Source of the DNA: Candidatus Sumerlaeota bacterium
Lineage (GTDB): Bacteria > Sumerlaeota > Sumerlaeia > JADFCT01
Reading direction: 5' to 3'
Length of the DNA: 9,978 nucleotides
Assembly (NCBI GenBank): GCA_017161665.1
Contig: JADFCT010000111.1
Location: forward strand, 1-9,978
The stretch's first letter is position 1; each line of letters starts with the position of its first letter. The position numbers were made by a program, and so were the translations under genes. The notes beneath the pieces are model-generated. The model ran no database searches, had not been told where the DNA came from, and worked only from the letters and a program-made list of their open reading frames with translations. This document shows, one piece after another, positions 1-7,953 of this stretch.

Positions 1-3000
1 GCCATCTCCCTCAAGGACGGATACCAGTCCCGGGGTTCTGTGACACGATCCTTCATCTTTCTGGATGAGGTGTTGACGCAGTCGGCCATGCCCGATGATT
101 TCCCCACCACCTGGGGACCGGTGGCGGCGGACTATGAAATGGACCCCCGCGTGGTCAACGATCCGGCTTACAGCGGGACCATCCGATCGGACCTCCAGAG
201 CCTGCCGAGCATGTCGATTACAATGGACATGGACGATTTGTTCGATCCGACCACTGGCATTTACGCGAACTCCGAGGCGCGGGGCGTGGAATGGGAGCGC
301 CCCGGCTCGGTGGAATTCTTCGATCCGCGTGGCGGCGAGGACGGATTTCAGATTAATTGTGGACTTCGGATGCACGGCGGCTTCGGCAGCCATCCCGAGT
401 ACCGGAAACATTCCTTCCGCTTTTTGTTCAAGAGTGAGTATGGCTCAACCAAACTTCGCTATCCAATCTTCGGCTCAGACGCCGCCGATGAATTCGATTC
501 CATTGTCGCCCGCGCCGGATACAACGACTCTTGGATGAGGAGCGAGAAAAGTCAATATGTGCGCGACCAATGGATGCGCCGGTCCTATCTCGAAATGGAT
601 CATTATGCGCCACGAGGGCGCTATGTTCACCTCTACGTCAATGGGCTTTATTGGGGACTCTATAATCCCGTCGAACGCCCCAACGCTGATTTTTCTTCGA
701 CCTACCGCGGCGGAGAAAAGGAAGAATGGGATGTGCTTAACGCCGATCCGTCCAATCCCACGGATGGCGATGCGGAAGTCTGGAAGCAGATTCAGAATAT
801 CGCCAGCAACGGAGCCGCCGACACAAACGGGTACAATGCCCTGGCCGAATACCTCAACATTCCCGTTTTGATCGATTACTTTGTATTGAATTTTTATGGC
901 GTCAATACCGACTGGGACCGGGGCAACTGGTATGCCGGCCGACGCCGTGTCCCAGGAGAATTATACGAATGTTATGTCTGGGACGGAGAAGCCGTATTAA
1001 AACGACTCGATGTGCCGAATATCCTCGACTTGAATTTCAAGAATGAACCCTCGCGCCTTTACAGCCAACTCAAATACAACACGGAATTTCGGGCCTTGTT
1101 CGCCGACCGCGCTCATGCCCTCCTGTCGGACGGCGGCGTGTTGTCCCCCGAACGCTCTCAAGCCCGCTATCGGGATCTTGCCGCCCAAATCGAACGAGCC
1201 ATCGTTTGTGAATCGGCGCGGTGGGGCGATCATAACCGCTCGGAACCTTACACATTAAACGACGCCTGGTTGCCCGAACGACAACATATCGTCGATGAGG
1301 TGCTGGTCACGCGAGGAGACGATCTCATAGCACTACTCAAATCCAAAAATCTCTACCCCGCGACAGATGCTCCGTTCCTTTCTCCACGAAACGCCAAAGG
1401 AACCCAGCCCCTGACCGTCACCATCGAAAATCCCAATCCGGGAGGTGTTATATACTACACCACCGACGGTTCGGATCCCCGCGAGCCTCATTTCATTGAA
1501 AATCCGGAGCAGGTGATCGTCTCGGAAAACGCCTTCAAAAAAGTGTTCGTTCCCACGCTGGAAAATGGTGGCGACACGCTCGGAACGTCTTGGACGGCTC
1601 GGACCGGTTTTGACGATACCCGCTGGACCACGGGGACCGGCGGCGTGGGATATGAAACATATACCGGCTATGAGCCGTTCATCCAAATCGATCTGCTCGA
1701 GGCGATGTATGGCATCACTGCTGGTTGTTACCTCCGCATTCCTTTTCACGTTACAGCCGAGCAAATTCAATCGGTGGACATCCTGCATCTGGCCGTTCGG
1801 CTCGATGACGCGTTTATCGCCTATCTGAACGGAGAAAAAGTAACCCAATCCTATTACGCTCCGACGGATCCGACCTGGGATTCCGTCTCCCGACAACTGA
1901 ACGCTGGCGACGACGCCGTTATTCCGGCCAACTTCGACATCACCCAATACAAGCATCTGCTCAACGAAGGCGAAAACATGTTGGCGATTCATGCAATGAA
2001 TGTGGACGCCTCCAGCCCCGACTTCCTGATCTCGCCGCAACTGCTGTCCATCACGACTCCCGTCGGTCTTCTTTCCACCACGGCCACACCCTATTCTGCC
2101 CCCCTGACGCTGTCTCAAAGCGCGATCGTCAAGGCCCGCGTCCTGAGTGAGGACGGCGAATGGAGTCCCCTTGCCGATGGGGAATTCCTCATCGAACCCG
2201 AACCAATCGCCCCCACCCTGGCCATCTCCGAAGTCATGTACGCCCCCTCCGGCGATCGGGACAACGAATATCTGGAGTTGATCAATATCGGGACGGAACC
2301 CTACCAGATCACGACCGAAGCGTTTACGAATGGGATCGACTATGCCCTGCCTCCGGGTCTGATCATCGAACCCAACGGCTTACTCCTCCTCACGCGAGCG
2401 GCGCCGGATAATAATTTCGCCTTTTTCCGGACGCATTATAATCTCAGTGAGGCCATCCCGATTTTCGGGCCCTATGCCGGTCGCCTGTCCAACGAAGGCG
2501 AGCGGATCACCCTTTCGACCGCCCTCATCAACGGCGCGGACATCCTTTCCTTTGAATATAAAACAAGCCGCGGCTGGCCCGTCGCCGCCGCAGGCGCCGG
2601 TCATTCCATGGTTCCGGTTCACTCAGCTCCCCACCCCGACGGCGCCCTGGATTATCCAGGCGCCTGGCGAGCGAGCGCCTTTATGAAGGGAAGCCCCGGC
2701 GCTCCCAATCCCGAACCCATTCGAAATCTGCTCATCAATGAACTGGCGGCCAATACCACCTATTCGGCGCCACCTTACGATTCCAATGACTGGATTGAAC
2801 TGTTCAACAACGGCAACGAGGCCGTTGATACGACAGGCTTTTTCTTATCCGATGACCCCATCAATCTCCGCAAATGGGCGCTCCCCCCTCAGCTGATTCC
2901 CCGAAGCAGCCGAGTCCTTTATTCCGAAATCAGCCATTTTAACAATCCCCTGGGCTCGGGATTCGGCCTGTCCAAAGACGGCGAAACGCTCTTCTTATCC

Positions 3001-3735
3001 TATCTGGACGGAACGGCGATGGACCGTATTGTGGACGCCATTCGATTCAAGGCCCAGGCGCCTTGGACGTCCCTCGGGCGTTATCCCGATGGAGGCGCTT
3101 TCTGGTTCGCCGCTGTTCCCTCGCAAAGCATGGCGAATCGTGCGGGGAACCTGGACCTTCGAATCGACGAAATCATGTACGCGCCCCCTCCGAATTCGTC
3201 CGTGGCCGATCCGGAAACGTTGGAATACATCGAAATTGTCAATCCAACAAACCAGATAATCACGCTCTGGAATGTAGACGGCCCTTGGCGCCTGGACGGC
3301 GAAGTGGACTATATCTTCCCGGTGGGAATGCAGTTGGCCCCGGGCGAGCGGTTGCTTGTCACGCCCTTTGCCCCGACCGACGCCTTAGCCCTGGCCGTTT
3401 TTAAGGAGACCTATCACGCCGCGCTGACTGGCGTTCAAATTGTCGGGCCCTATGTGGGCCGCTTGTCCAATCGCGTCGGGCGCATTCGCCTGGAACGTCC
3501 CCAGGCGACCGGACTCTTTCCGGGCGATGTGGCGGGAGTGATTGTGGACGAGGTGGAATACTTCGACCGATCCCCCTTCCCCTCGGCGCCGGACGGTTCC
3601 GGAGCGTCGCTCCAGCGCCGCGAACCGAACGGCGCGGGGGTCGATCCGGCCAATTGGAAAGCCTCCGCCCCCAGCCCCGGCTATGGGGCCGAAGCCGGAG
3701 GCGTCAAATCAGCGCGATACCGCCTGGTCTATTAG
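1..3735 (+). CDS. CotH kinase-domain surface protein with FN3-like and lamin-tail domains (5' end missing)
   Basis: The reading frame is open from base 1, so the start and any signal peptide lie upstream; 1244 residues are visible. Residues below count from base 1. A CotH kinase domain spans about 73-443: an RMHGG motif, the FRFLFKSEYG segment, ARAGYNDSW, then the acidic signature TDWDRGNWY (about 303-311) and YVWDGE (about 325-330). CotH proteins are atypical, often secreted, protein kinases. Next comes a chitobiase-C/FN3-like domain whose first half (YYTTDGSDPR, about 485-494) and second half (KARVLSEDGEWS, about 711-722) are separated by a jelly-roll-like insert of about 180 residues. Three lamin-tail domains follow (about 737-903, 908-1048, 1050-1228); the first and third share GPYxGRLSN. 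I see no C-terminal membrane anchor or recognisable sorting signal; the protein ends in ARYRLVY. It probably acts outside the cytoplasm. Its target is unknown. The stop overlaps the convergent neighbour's stop by 4 bp. Confidence 0.9.
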   Translation, partial: AISLKDGYQSRGSVTRSFIFLDEVLTQSAMPDDFPTTWGPVAADYEMDPRVVNDPAYSGTIRSDLQSLPSMSITMDMDDLFDPTTGIYANSEARGVEWERPGSVEFFDPRGGEDGFQINCGLRMHGGFGSHPEYRKHSFRFLFKSEYGSTKLRYPIFGSDAADEFDSIVARAGYNDSWMRSEKSQYVRDQWMRRSYLEMDHYAPRGRYVHLYVNGLYWGLYNPVERPNADFSSTYRGGEKEEWDVLNADPSNPTDGDAEVWKQIQNIASNGAADTNGYNALAEYLNIPVLIDYFVLNFYGVNTDWDRGNWYAGRRRVPGELYECYVWDGEAVLKRLDVPNILDLNFKNEPSRLYSQLKYNTEFRALFADRAHALLSDGGVLSPERSQARYRDLAAQIERAIVCESARWGDHNRSEPYTLNDAWLPERQHIVDEVLVTRGDDLIALLKSKNLYPATDAPFLSPRNAKGTQPLTVTIENPNPGGVIYYTTDGSDPREPHFIENPEQVIVSENAFKKVFVPTLENGGDTLGTSWTARTGFDDTRWTTGTGGVGYETYTGYEPFIQIDLLEAMYGITAGCYLRIPFHVTAEQIQSVDILHLAVRLDDAFIAYLNGEKVTQSYYAPTDPTWDSVSRQLNAGDDAVIPANFDITQYKHLLNEGENMLAIHAMNVDASSPDFLISPQLLSITTPVGLLSTTATPYSAPLTLSQSAIVKARVLSEDGEWSPLADGEFLIEPEPIAPTLAISEVMYAPSGDRDNEYLELINIGTEPYQITTEAFTNGIDYALPPGLIIEPNGLLLLTRAAPDNNFAFFRTHYNLSEAIPIFGPYAGRLSNEGERITLSTALINGADILSFEYKTSRGWPVAAAGAGHSMVPVHSAPHPDGALDYPGAWRASAFMKGSPGAPNPEPIRNLLINELAANTTYSAPPYDSNDWIELFNNGNEAVDTTGFFLSDDPINLRKWALPPQLIPRSSRVLYSEISHFNNPLGSGFGLSKDGETLFLSYLDGTAMDRIVDAIRFKAQAPWTSLGRYPDGGAFWFAAVPSQSMANRAGNLDLRIDEIMYAPPPNSSVADPETLEYIEIVNPTNQIITLWNVDGPWRLDGEVDYIFPVGMQLAPGERLLVTPFAPTDALALAVFKETYHAALTGVQIVGPYVGRLSNRVGRIRLERPQATGLFPGDVAGVIVDEVEYFDRSPFPSAPDGSGASLQRREPNGAGVDPANWKASAPSPGYGAEAGGVKSARYRLVY

Positions 3736-4976
3736 GCCTTTGAGTCCCGGCCTTCGGGTCCCATACGCCCCAGCAGGAAGGTGATGAAAAAACCGATCCC
3801 CATTAATCCCAAAACCATGAAGACTTTCGGGACAGAAAACTCCGTGTTGGGAACAATCAGTAGTTCAATCTTGGGATCAGCGGTCCGAATAGCCCGGCGA
3901 AATGCAGCGGACACATCCGTATCGTAGGCAATGATCACCGCCGACGCGCTCGTGGCTTGGTCCAGCGTCGAATCATCCAGCACGGCGTCGGAGGCCGCGC
4001 TCAACACGCGCACGGAAACCGCCGGCTCCAGTTTTTTCAGATTCCGATACACGGACCAACTTTCATTCGCCTCCCAACCGGCGCCCAACACACGCAATTC
4101 GCCATCGACGGCATAGCGGGGCAATTTATTGAAGCGGGTTTCCTTGAACGGATACAAGCCCAGAACGCTACCGAGCAGCAGCCCCATCAGGAAGCCAATG
4201 GTCACGCGATGATATCGCTTAAGGAGGAACTTCAGCAGATTTGACAGAATCATCAGCCCCACCACAACGCCAACGCCAACAGGGAGGAGGATCGACCAGC
4301 CAATGTCAAAGGCCTGCGCCATATCCCGCGCGCTCAAGGCATCTTTGAACGCGCTCACCCCCCCAATAATCGGTAGATACAGTCCAAGGATCAGGAGGAT
4401 GTAACTGCCCGAAATCCCGGGGAGAATCATGGCCGCGCTTCCGGCCACCCCGCCGACAAAGAGCATGAAAAAACCAGGCGTCCCCATGCCCGGCTCAAAG
4501 ACGAACGCCAGCAGCCCCATCAACACAAAGGCAATGCCCCCGGAAATCAGGCTCTGCGGGCCGACCGGTTTCATTTCTTTATACAACATCGGCGACCCGC
4601 CCAGGGTCATCCCGATAAACAGCGCCAACATGCCGGGCAGAAACGCTTCCATCAGAAACTGAACCACCCCGGCGAGGCCAAAAATCGTGAGGGCCGAGAC
4701 GCCAAACAACATCCCGACCACCACAATGGCGCGCAGGGACAGACGCAGGCGTGTCAGATCGGAAAAGGCTTGAATGAATTCTTCATAAAGTCCCAGGGCC
4801 AGAACCATCGTTCCTCCCGAAACACCGGGAACCAGATTCGCCAGTCCCATGAAAACGCCCGTGATACTGAGCCGAATGAAAGGAATGGAACCCGAAGAGC
4901 GGATGGCTGTCGCGTCGCCCTCCGGGGATTGGATAGCCGGTTGGTCGTCGGCCTTGTTCACATTGTCTTGACGCAT
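3732..4976 (-). CDS. popT: DUF368/PopT-family undecaprenyl-phosphate translocase with extra soluble domain
   Basis: This is a 414-residue polytopic inner-membrane protein. The family signature appears twice: VPGVSGGTM with GLYEEF (residues 49-67), and ILPGISGSY with LGLY (184-200). These are the paired repeats of DUF368. Members of this family (PopT) are reported to flip undecaprenyl phosphate back across the membrane for reuse in envelope synthesis. Eight or nine hydrophobic segments are visible between about 36 and 404. Family members are usually around 270-310 residues; the excess here is a hydrophilic alpha/beta-looking stretch at about 278-384, between the segment ending GLYPF and the last helix. 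I chose the ATG at 4976 although the frame stays open to 5273, because the extension would run out of frame through the upstream gene and lacks hydrophobic or family character. An in-frame GTG four codons upstream is an alternative. The Shine-Dalgarno site is weak, so translational coupling to the upstream O-antigen ligase gene (46 bp away) is plausible. The symbol is a family-level assignment. Confidence 0.88.
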   Translation of the reverse strand: MRQDNVNKADDQPAIQSPEGDATAIRSSGSIPFIRLSITGVFMGLANLVPGVSGGTMVLALGLYEEFIQAFSDLTRLRLSLRAIVVVGMLFGVSALTIFGLAGVVQFLMEAFLPGMLALFIGMTLGGSPMLYKEMKPVGPQSLISGGIAFVLMGLLAFVFEPGMGTPGFFMLFVGGVAGSAAMILPGISGSYILLILGLYLPIIGGVSAFKDALSARDMAQAFDIGWSILLPVGVGVVVGLMILSNLLKFLLKRYHRVTIGFLMGLLLGSVLGLYPFKETRFNKLPRYAVDGELRVLGAGWEANESWSVYRNLKKLEPAVSVRVLSAASDAVLDDSTLDQATSASAVIIAYDTDVSAAFRRAIRTADPKIELLIVPNTEFSVPKVFMVLGLMGIGFFITFLLGRMGPEGRDSKA

Positions 4977-5022
4977 GATTCGACTCACATTCAAAGAGAT
5001 ATGGGAGGGATCGCAGGAAACG

Positions 5023-6975
5023 TCAACGTCCCGCTGTTGGCTTGCTTCGTTCCAGTTTTTCGGCTTTTTCCAGGATGGACGCCGCATGATCGCGATTGAG
5101 AGAAATCGCTTGGGGGAAGCGCATATAATAGGTCGCCCAGTCCGGAATCGCCTCGGACTCACGCCCAAGAGCCTCCAGGCAAAGGGCCCGCCGCTGATAT
5201 AATTCCGCGGCGTCCAGTCGCTCCATGGTCTTGTCAATCTGCGGCAAGGCGTCGGCATACTCCTCGGTCTCAATCAGGAACGTCGTAAAAGCGCTTCGCG
5301 CATCGTGATGGTTGGCATCAATGGCAAAGATAGACTCGTACTGTTTTAGGGCGACCAGGCGGAAGGATTCCGAAATCGGTGTTTGATTGTTTTGCCCCGG
5401 ACGCATAGCCCGCCAGCGATCATGGGCTTCGCGGGCATCTCGATACCGCGTATCGGCCAGCAATCGTCGCCCATCGCCCCACCAGAAGGACACGGCCATC
5501 AGCCCGGCCACGCCCATCAAAACAACTGCGCCCAGGGTATTGACCGGTTTGACTCCCAGATTTCTCAACCGCCGCATACCCACCACATCAGCGATAAAGG
5601 CCCAGGGCCCCCACTCGTTTTCCACCCGCAGCAGTCCCATCTCATAACGACACCGGCGGCTTTCCAACGCGGCAGGAACATGGAACATAAAGAGGAACAG
5701 GAAAGAAGTGACCGGCAGTTGAAGACTAAACGTCATCTGGCTATGGACGGCAAAGGCCGTAAAAAACGCCAGGCCGATCAAGCGCATGGGGAAAAAGAAG
5801 CCATCGTCCCGCTTCAAATCCGTCCAAAGACGCCAGAAAACCGTAGCAAACATGCTCATCAGCAACAGGAAGCCCACGATCCCCAACTCCGCCCACGTCT
5901 GAAGGGGTTCGTTGTGCGCATCCCGCGTGAACCGATGGTAGTTCAGATATTCGGGATCCGTTCCCAGGCTCGGCACAACCACTGAAGGAAAAACATATTG
6001 AAAATTCCCAGCGCCCACGCCGAGGAAGCGCTGGTCGGCGGCCATTTGCAGACCGGTTCTCCAGATATAGACCCGCGTGATGCCCCCGTCCCGCCACCGC
6101 TCCGAACCGAAGGCCTCTTCCCAGAGCGAGGGGCGATGGGGATTGGCCGGATGATCGGTCAGGTAAAAGCCAACCACCCCCGCAAACAACACAATCAGGA
6201 CCACCACGCGTCGGGCGCGCCGACGCCAGAACCCCAGACCATAGTGACGGGTCATCACCACCAGCGAGACCAGCGAGGCCAGGATCAATCCGCCATTGGA
6301 ATGAACGGACCAGCAGACCGTCATGGCCGCCGCGGACAGGACCATCGTCGCCGCCGATACCACCCAGACCCAGGACTGGCGTCCGTACAAGTAGAACATC
6401 ATGGGAATCCAGAAGGTCAGGGCCAGAAAATCCGAGACATGCCCTGGATTGCCAAAACTGGTGAAAATATAATTCCGCCAGTCGCTCAAAGAAATGGCGA
6501 CGCCGGCGCGGCTCTCGGGGATCCAGGCGGCGATCGCATCCTGACCAATGGCCCACAGCGCCGTGACGGCGGCGGCCGCTGTCATGGCCCATCCCAAGAG
6601 AATCCAGCGGCGACGGTCGCGCCCCAACACGTTCAGCGCCAGCAGGGCGCCCAGGGATAGAATCAACCATTGACGGGCGTCATCCCAGGCCATGGTGGGA
6701 CTCTTCGCCCAGAGAATCGAGACAAGGTTCCACGCGACCCAGGCGGCCGTCAGCGCCGTGAACCGGTTGAGCGGAAGCGTGTCCGGCCGTCCACGCAAGG
6801 ACTGGACCGCCGACAGGACCAGTAAGGCCCCCGTCAACACGCTGATGAGCGCATATTTGGGTCCGATAAAGGAGTCATACGCGGGAAGAAAACGAAAAAG
6901 GGGAACGAGGGAAAAGAGGGCGATCGTCAGCGCAAGACGCGCGAAACCGAAGCCATCGCGGTCAAGCTTGCTCAA
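5023..6975 (-). CDS. O-antigen ligase / Wzy-type polymerase family membrane protein with C-terminal TPR-like region
   Basis: The protein has 650 residues from a TTG start. About 12 hydrophobic segments fill residues 13-436. A large loop of presumed periplasmic location (about 274-360) carries the hallmarks of the Wzy_C/O-antigen-ligase family: TRVYIWRTG (300-308), GVGAGNFQYVFP (319-330) and DAHNEPLQ followed by ELGIVG (352-368). Arg and His residues in this loop are implicated in catalysis in characterised ligases. A further membrane segment at about 479-498 precedes a hydrophilic tail (506-650) of amphipathic helix pairs resembling TPRs. The family joins undecaprenyl-pyrophosphate-linked glycans to lipid A-core, to protein, or to another repeat unit. 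The sequence does not say which. The TTG at 6975 is chosen because AAGGAG sits six bases upstream; an in-frame ATG at 7017 has no such site and lies further inside the FHA-GAF gene. The overlap with that gene is 14 bp. Confidence 0.85.
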   Translation of the reverse strand: MSKLDRDGFGFARLALTIALFSLVPLFRFLPAYDSFIGPKYALISVLTGALLVLSAVQSLRGRPDTLPLNRFTALTAAWVAWNLVSILWAKSPTMAWDDARQWLILSLGALLALNVLGRDRRRWILLGWAMTAAAAVTALWAIGQDAIAAWIPESRAGVAISLSDWRNYIFTSFGNPGHVSDFLALTFWIPMMFYLYGRQSWVWVVSAATMVLSAAAMTVCWSVHSNGGLILASLVSLVVMTRHYGLGFWRRRARRVVVLIVLFAGVVGFYLTDHPANPHRPSLWEEAFGSERWRDGGITRVYIWRTGLQMAADQRFLGVGAGNFQYVFPSVVVPSLGTDPEYLNYHRFTRDAHNEPLQTWAELGIVGFLLLMSMFATVFWRLWTDLKRDDGFFFPMRLIGLAFFTAFAVHSQMTFSLQLPVTSFLFLFMFHVPAALESRRCRYEMGLLRVENEWGPWAFIADVVGMRRLRNLGVKPVNTLGAVVLMGVAGLMAVSFWWGDGRRLLADTRYRDAREAHDRWRAMRPGQNNQTPISESFRLVALKQYESIFAIDANHHDARSAFTTFLIETEEYADALPQIDKTMERLDAAELYQRRALCLEALGRESEAIPDWATYYMRFPQAISLNRDHAASILEKAEKLERSKPTAGR

Positions 6976-7909
6976 AACGCTCTCCTTGTTCCAACTTCCG
7001 GGCCAGCGCCATTCCAATCAGATACAATCGGCGGACATCATCCAGCGTATATTCGGCATTGGGCCGGGTGTTCTCCAGATAAATGAATCCGCCCATGGCG
7101 CCATGGATAAACATGGGAACCGCCACCCGATTGGTCCATTCTTTCTGTTGAACGTCCGCGTCCCGCGTTTCCAGGCCCCCATCCGATTCCATGGCATCAC
7201 ATCCCGAGAAAAGAAACGCGCGCCCCTCGTCCAAAAGGCAACGGATATGGCTGGCGAGGATATTAACCTGTCCCTTGCGTTCCTCATCGAAGACGGCGGC
7301 CGCCTCCGGTTCACTGTCCGGCTTGTCCCGCAGGATCACGGCCCCGGACTGGACCAACATCACCGTCCGCGCCACATCCAACGCTTTGGCGGACACATCG
7401 CGAAACTGGGAAGATGTGCCGAAACTATCGAACAGCCGATAGGCGAAACACAGGTCCTCACTCGCCACGTCCTGATTGCCCCGCGCATCGGACGGCGACA
7501 TGGTAAAGCCGGCTTCCAGATCACTCACGGGGAAATAGAAATACGGGGCCTGTGGTTGCGTCGTGTTCTTGCCGGACTCCTCTTTGCTTGGAGCCGGCTC
7601 ATCGGATACCGGATCCAGGGTTTCCGGATTGGGCGGATCGAAGATCATGAGATACTTGCCGATCAGGACCTGATCGCCCGGTTTCAGGAGATATTTTTTG
7701 GCGTGTTTCCCGTTGACCCGCACGCCGTTCCGGCTGTCCAGGTCGTAAAGATGGTATTCCTCGCCCCGCCGATGAATCACGGCATGGGCGCGGGATACAT
7801 CGGCCCCTTCCAGGCGCAAGCGGTTCGAGTAACTCCGGCCGATGGTCAATTCCTGCCCGATGGCGACGGTTTCCCGCCGTCCTTCATGAATAATATACAA
7901 TTGAGCCAT
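6962..7909 (-). CDS. FHA-GAF domain signalling protein
   Basis: This is a 315-residue protein with no membrane segment. An N-terminal FHA domain (1-91) keeps the phosphothreonine-binding residues: GRSYSN (24-29), VSRAH (38-42), DLDSRNG (56-62) and VNG (66-68). A hydrophilic, Pro/Glu-rich linker follows (about 92-150). The C-terminal half (about 155-308) looks like a GAF domain, ending in VPMFIHGAMGGFIYLEN (264-280) and a terminal helix. FHA domains bind phosphothreonine on partner proteins and GAF domains bind small ligands or dimerise. No enzymatic domain is attached, so it is probably an adaptor or sensor. The ATG at 7909 is preferred because the FHA first strand begins immediately after it; a TTG at 7918 would add three residues. 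Neither start has a strong Shine-Dalgarno site. The gene follows the receiver gene by 44 bp and overlaps the next gene by 14 bp. No Ser/Thr kinase is encoded in the window. Confidence 0.85.
   Translation of the reverse strand: MAQLYIIHEGRRETVAIGQELTIGRSYSNRLRLEGADVSRAHAVIHRRGEEYHLYDLDSRNGVRVNGKHAKKYLLKPGDQVLIGKYLMIFDPPNPETLDPVSDEPAPSKEESGKNTTQPQAPYFYFPVSDLEAGFTMSPSDARGNQDVASEDLCFAYRLFDSFGTSSQFRDVSAKALDVARTVMLVQSGAVILRDKPDSEPEAAAVFDEERKGQVNILASHIRCLLDEGRAFLFSGCDAMESDGGLETRDADVQQKEWTNRVAVPMFIHGAMGGFIYLENTRPNAEYTLDDVRRLYLIGMALARKLEQGERFEQA
6982..6987 (-). promoter_or_regulatory. Ribosome binding site setting a TTG start for the O-antigen ligase gene
   Basis: AAGGAG on the minus strand lies six bases before the TTG at 6975, a near-ideal Shine-Dalgarno spacing. 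It sits within the last codons of the FHA-GAF gene, so ribosomes finishing that gene end next to the start. This suggests translational coupling. It is the reason for preferring the TTG over the ATG at 7017. Confidence 0.7.
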
Positions 7910-7953
7910 GATATCCAATCCGTGTGCGTTTCAATCAAAAGGGCTTGATGAAA

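Noticed and set aside
1333..2118. Minus-strand open frame of 261 codons inside the CotH gene
   Set aside because: It is antisense to clear FN3-like and jelly-roll-like coding sequence and has no recognisable domain.
3746..3758. CCCG-GCCTT-CGGG hairpin near the convergent gene ends as a terminator
   Set aside because: The stem is only four base pairs, has no T-run, and lies inside the DUF368 coding sequence.
4977..5273. N-terminal extension of the DUF368 frame by 99 residues
   Set aside because: It overlaps the O-antigen ligase gene in another frame, is Arg/Pro/Trp-rich without family similarity, and the ATG at 4976 gives a normal family N-terminus.
5741..6670. Minus-strand open frame of 309 codons in a second frame of the O-antigen ligase gene
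   Set aside because: It is an out-of-frame shadow. The ligase frame carries the membrane segments and conserved loop motifs; this one is a Gly/Arg/Pro-rich mixture.
6692..7948. Long plus-strand open frame of 418 codons
   Set aside because: It lies antisense to the FHA-GAF gene and the start of the O-antigen ligase gene, both with clear domains. Its translation shows no recognisable motif and looks like a mirror of high-GC coding sequence.
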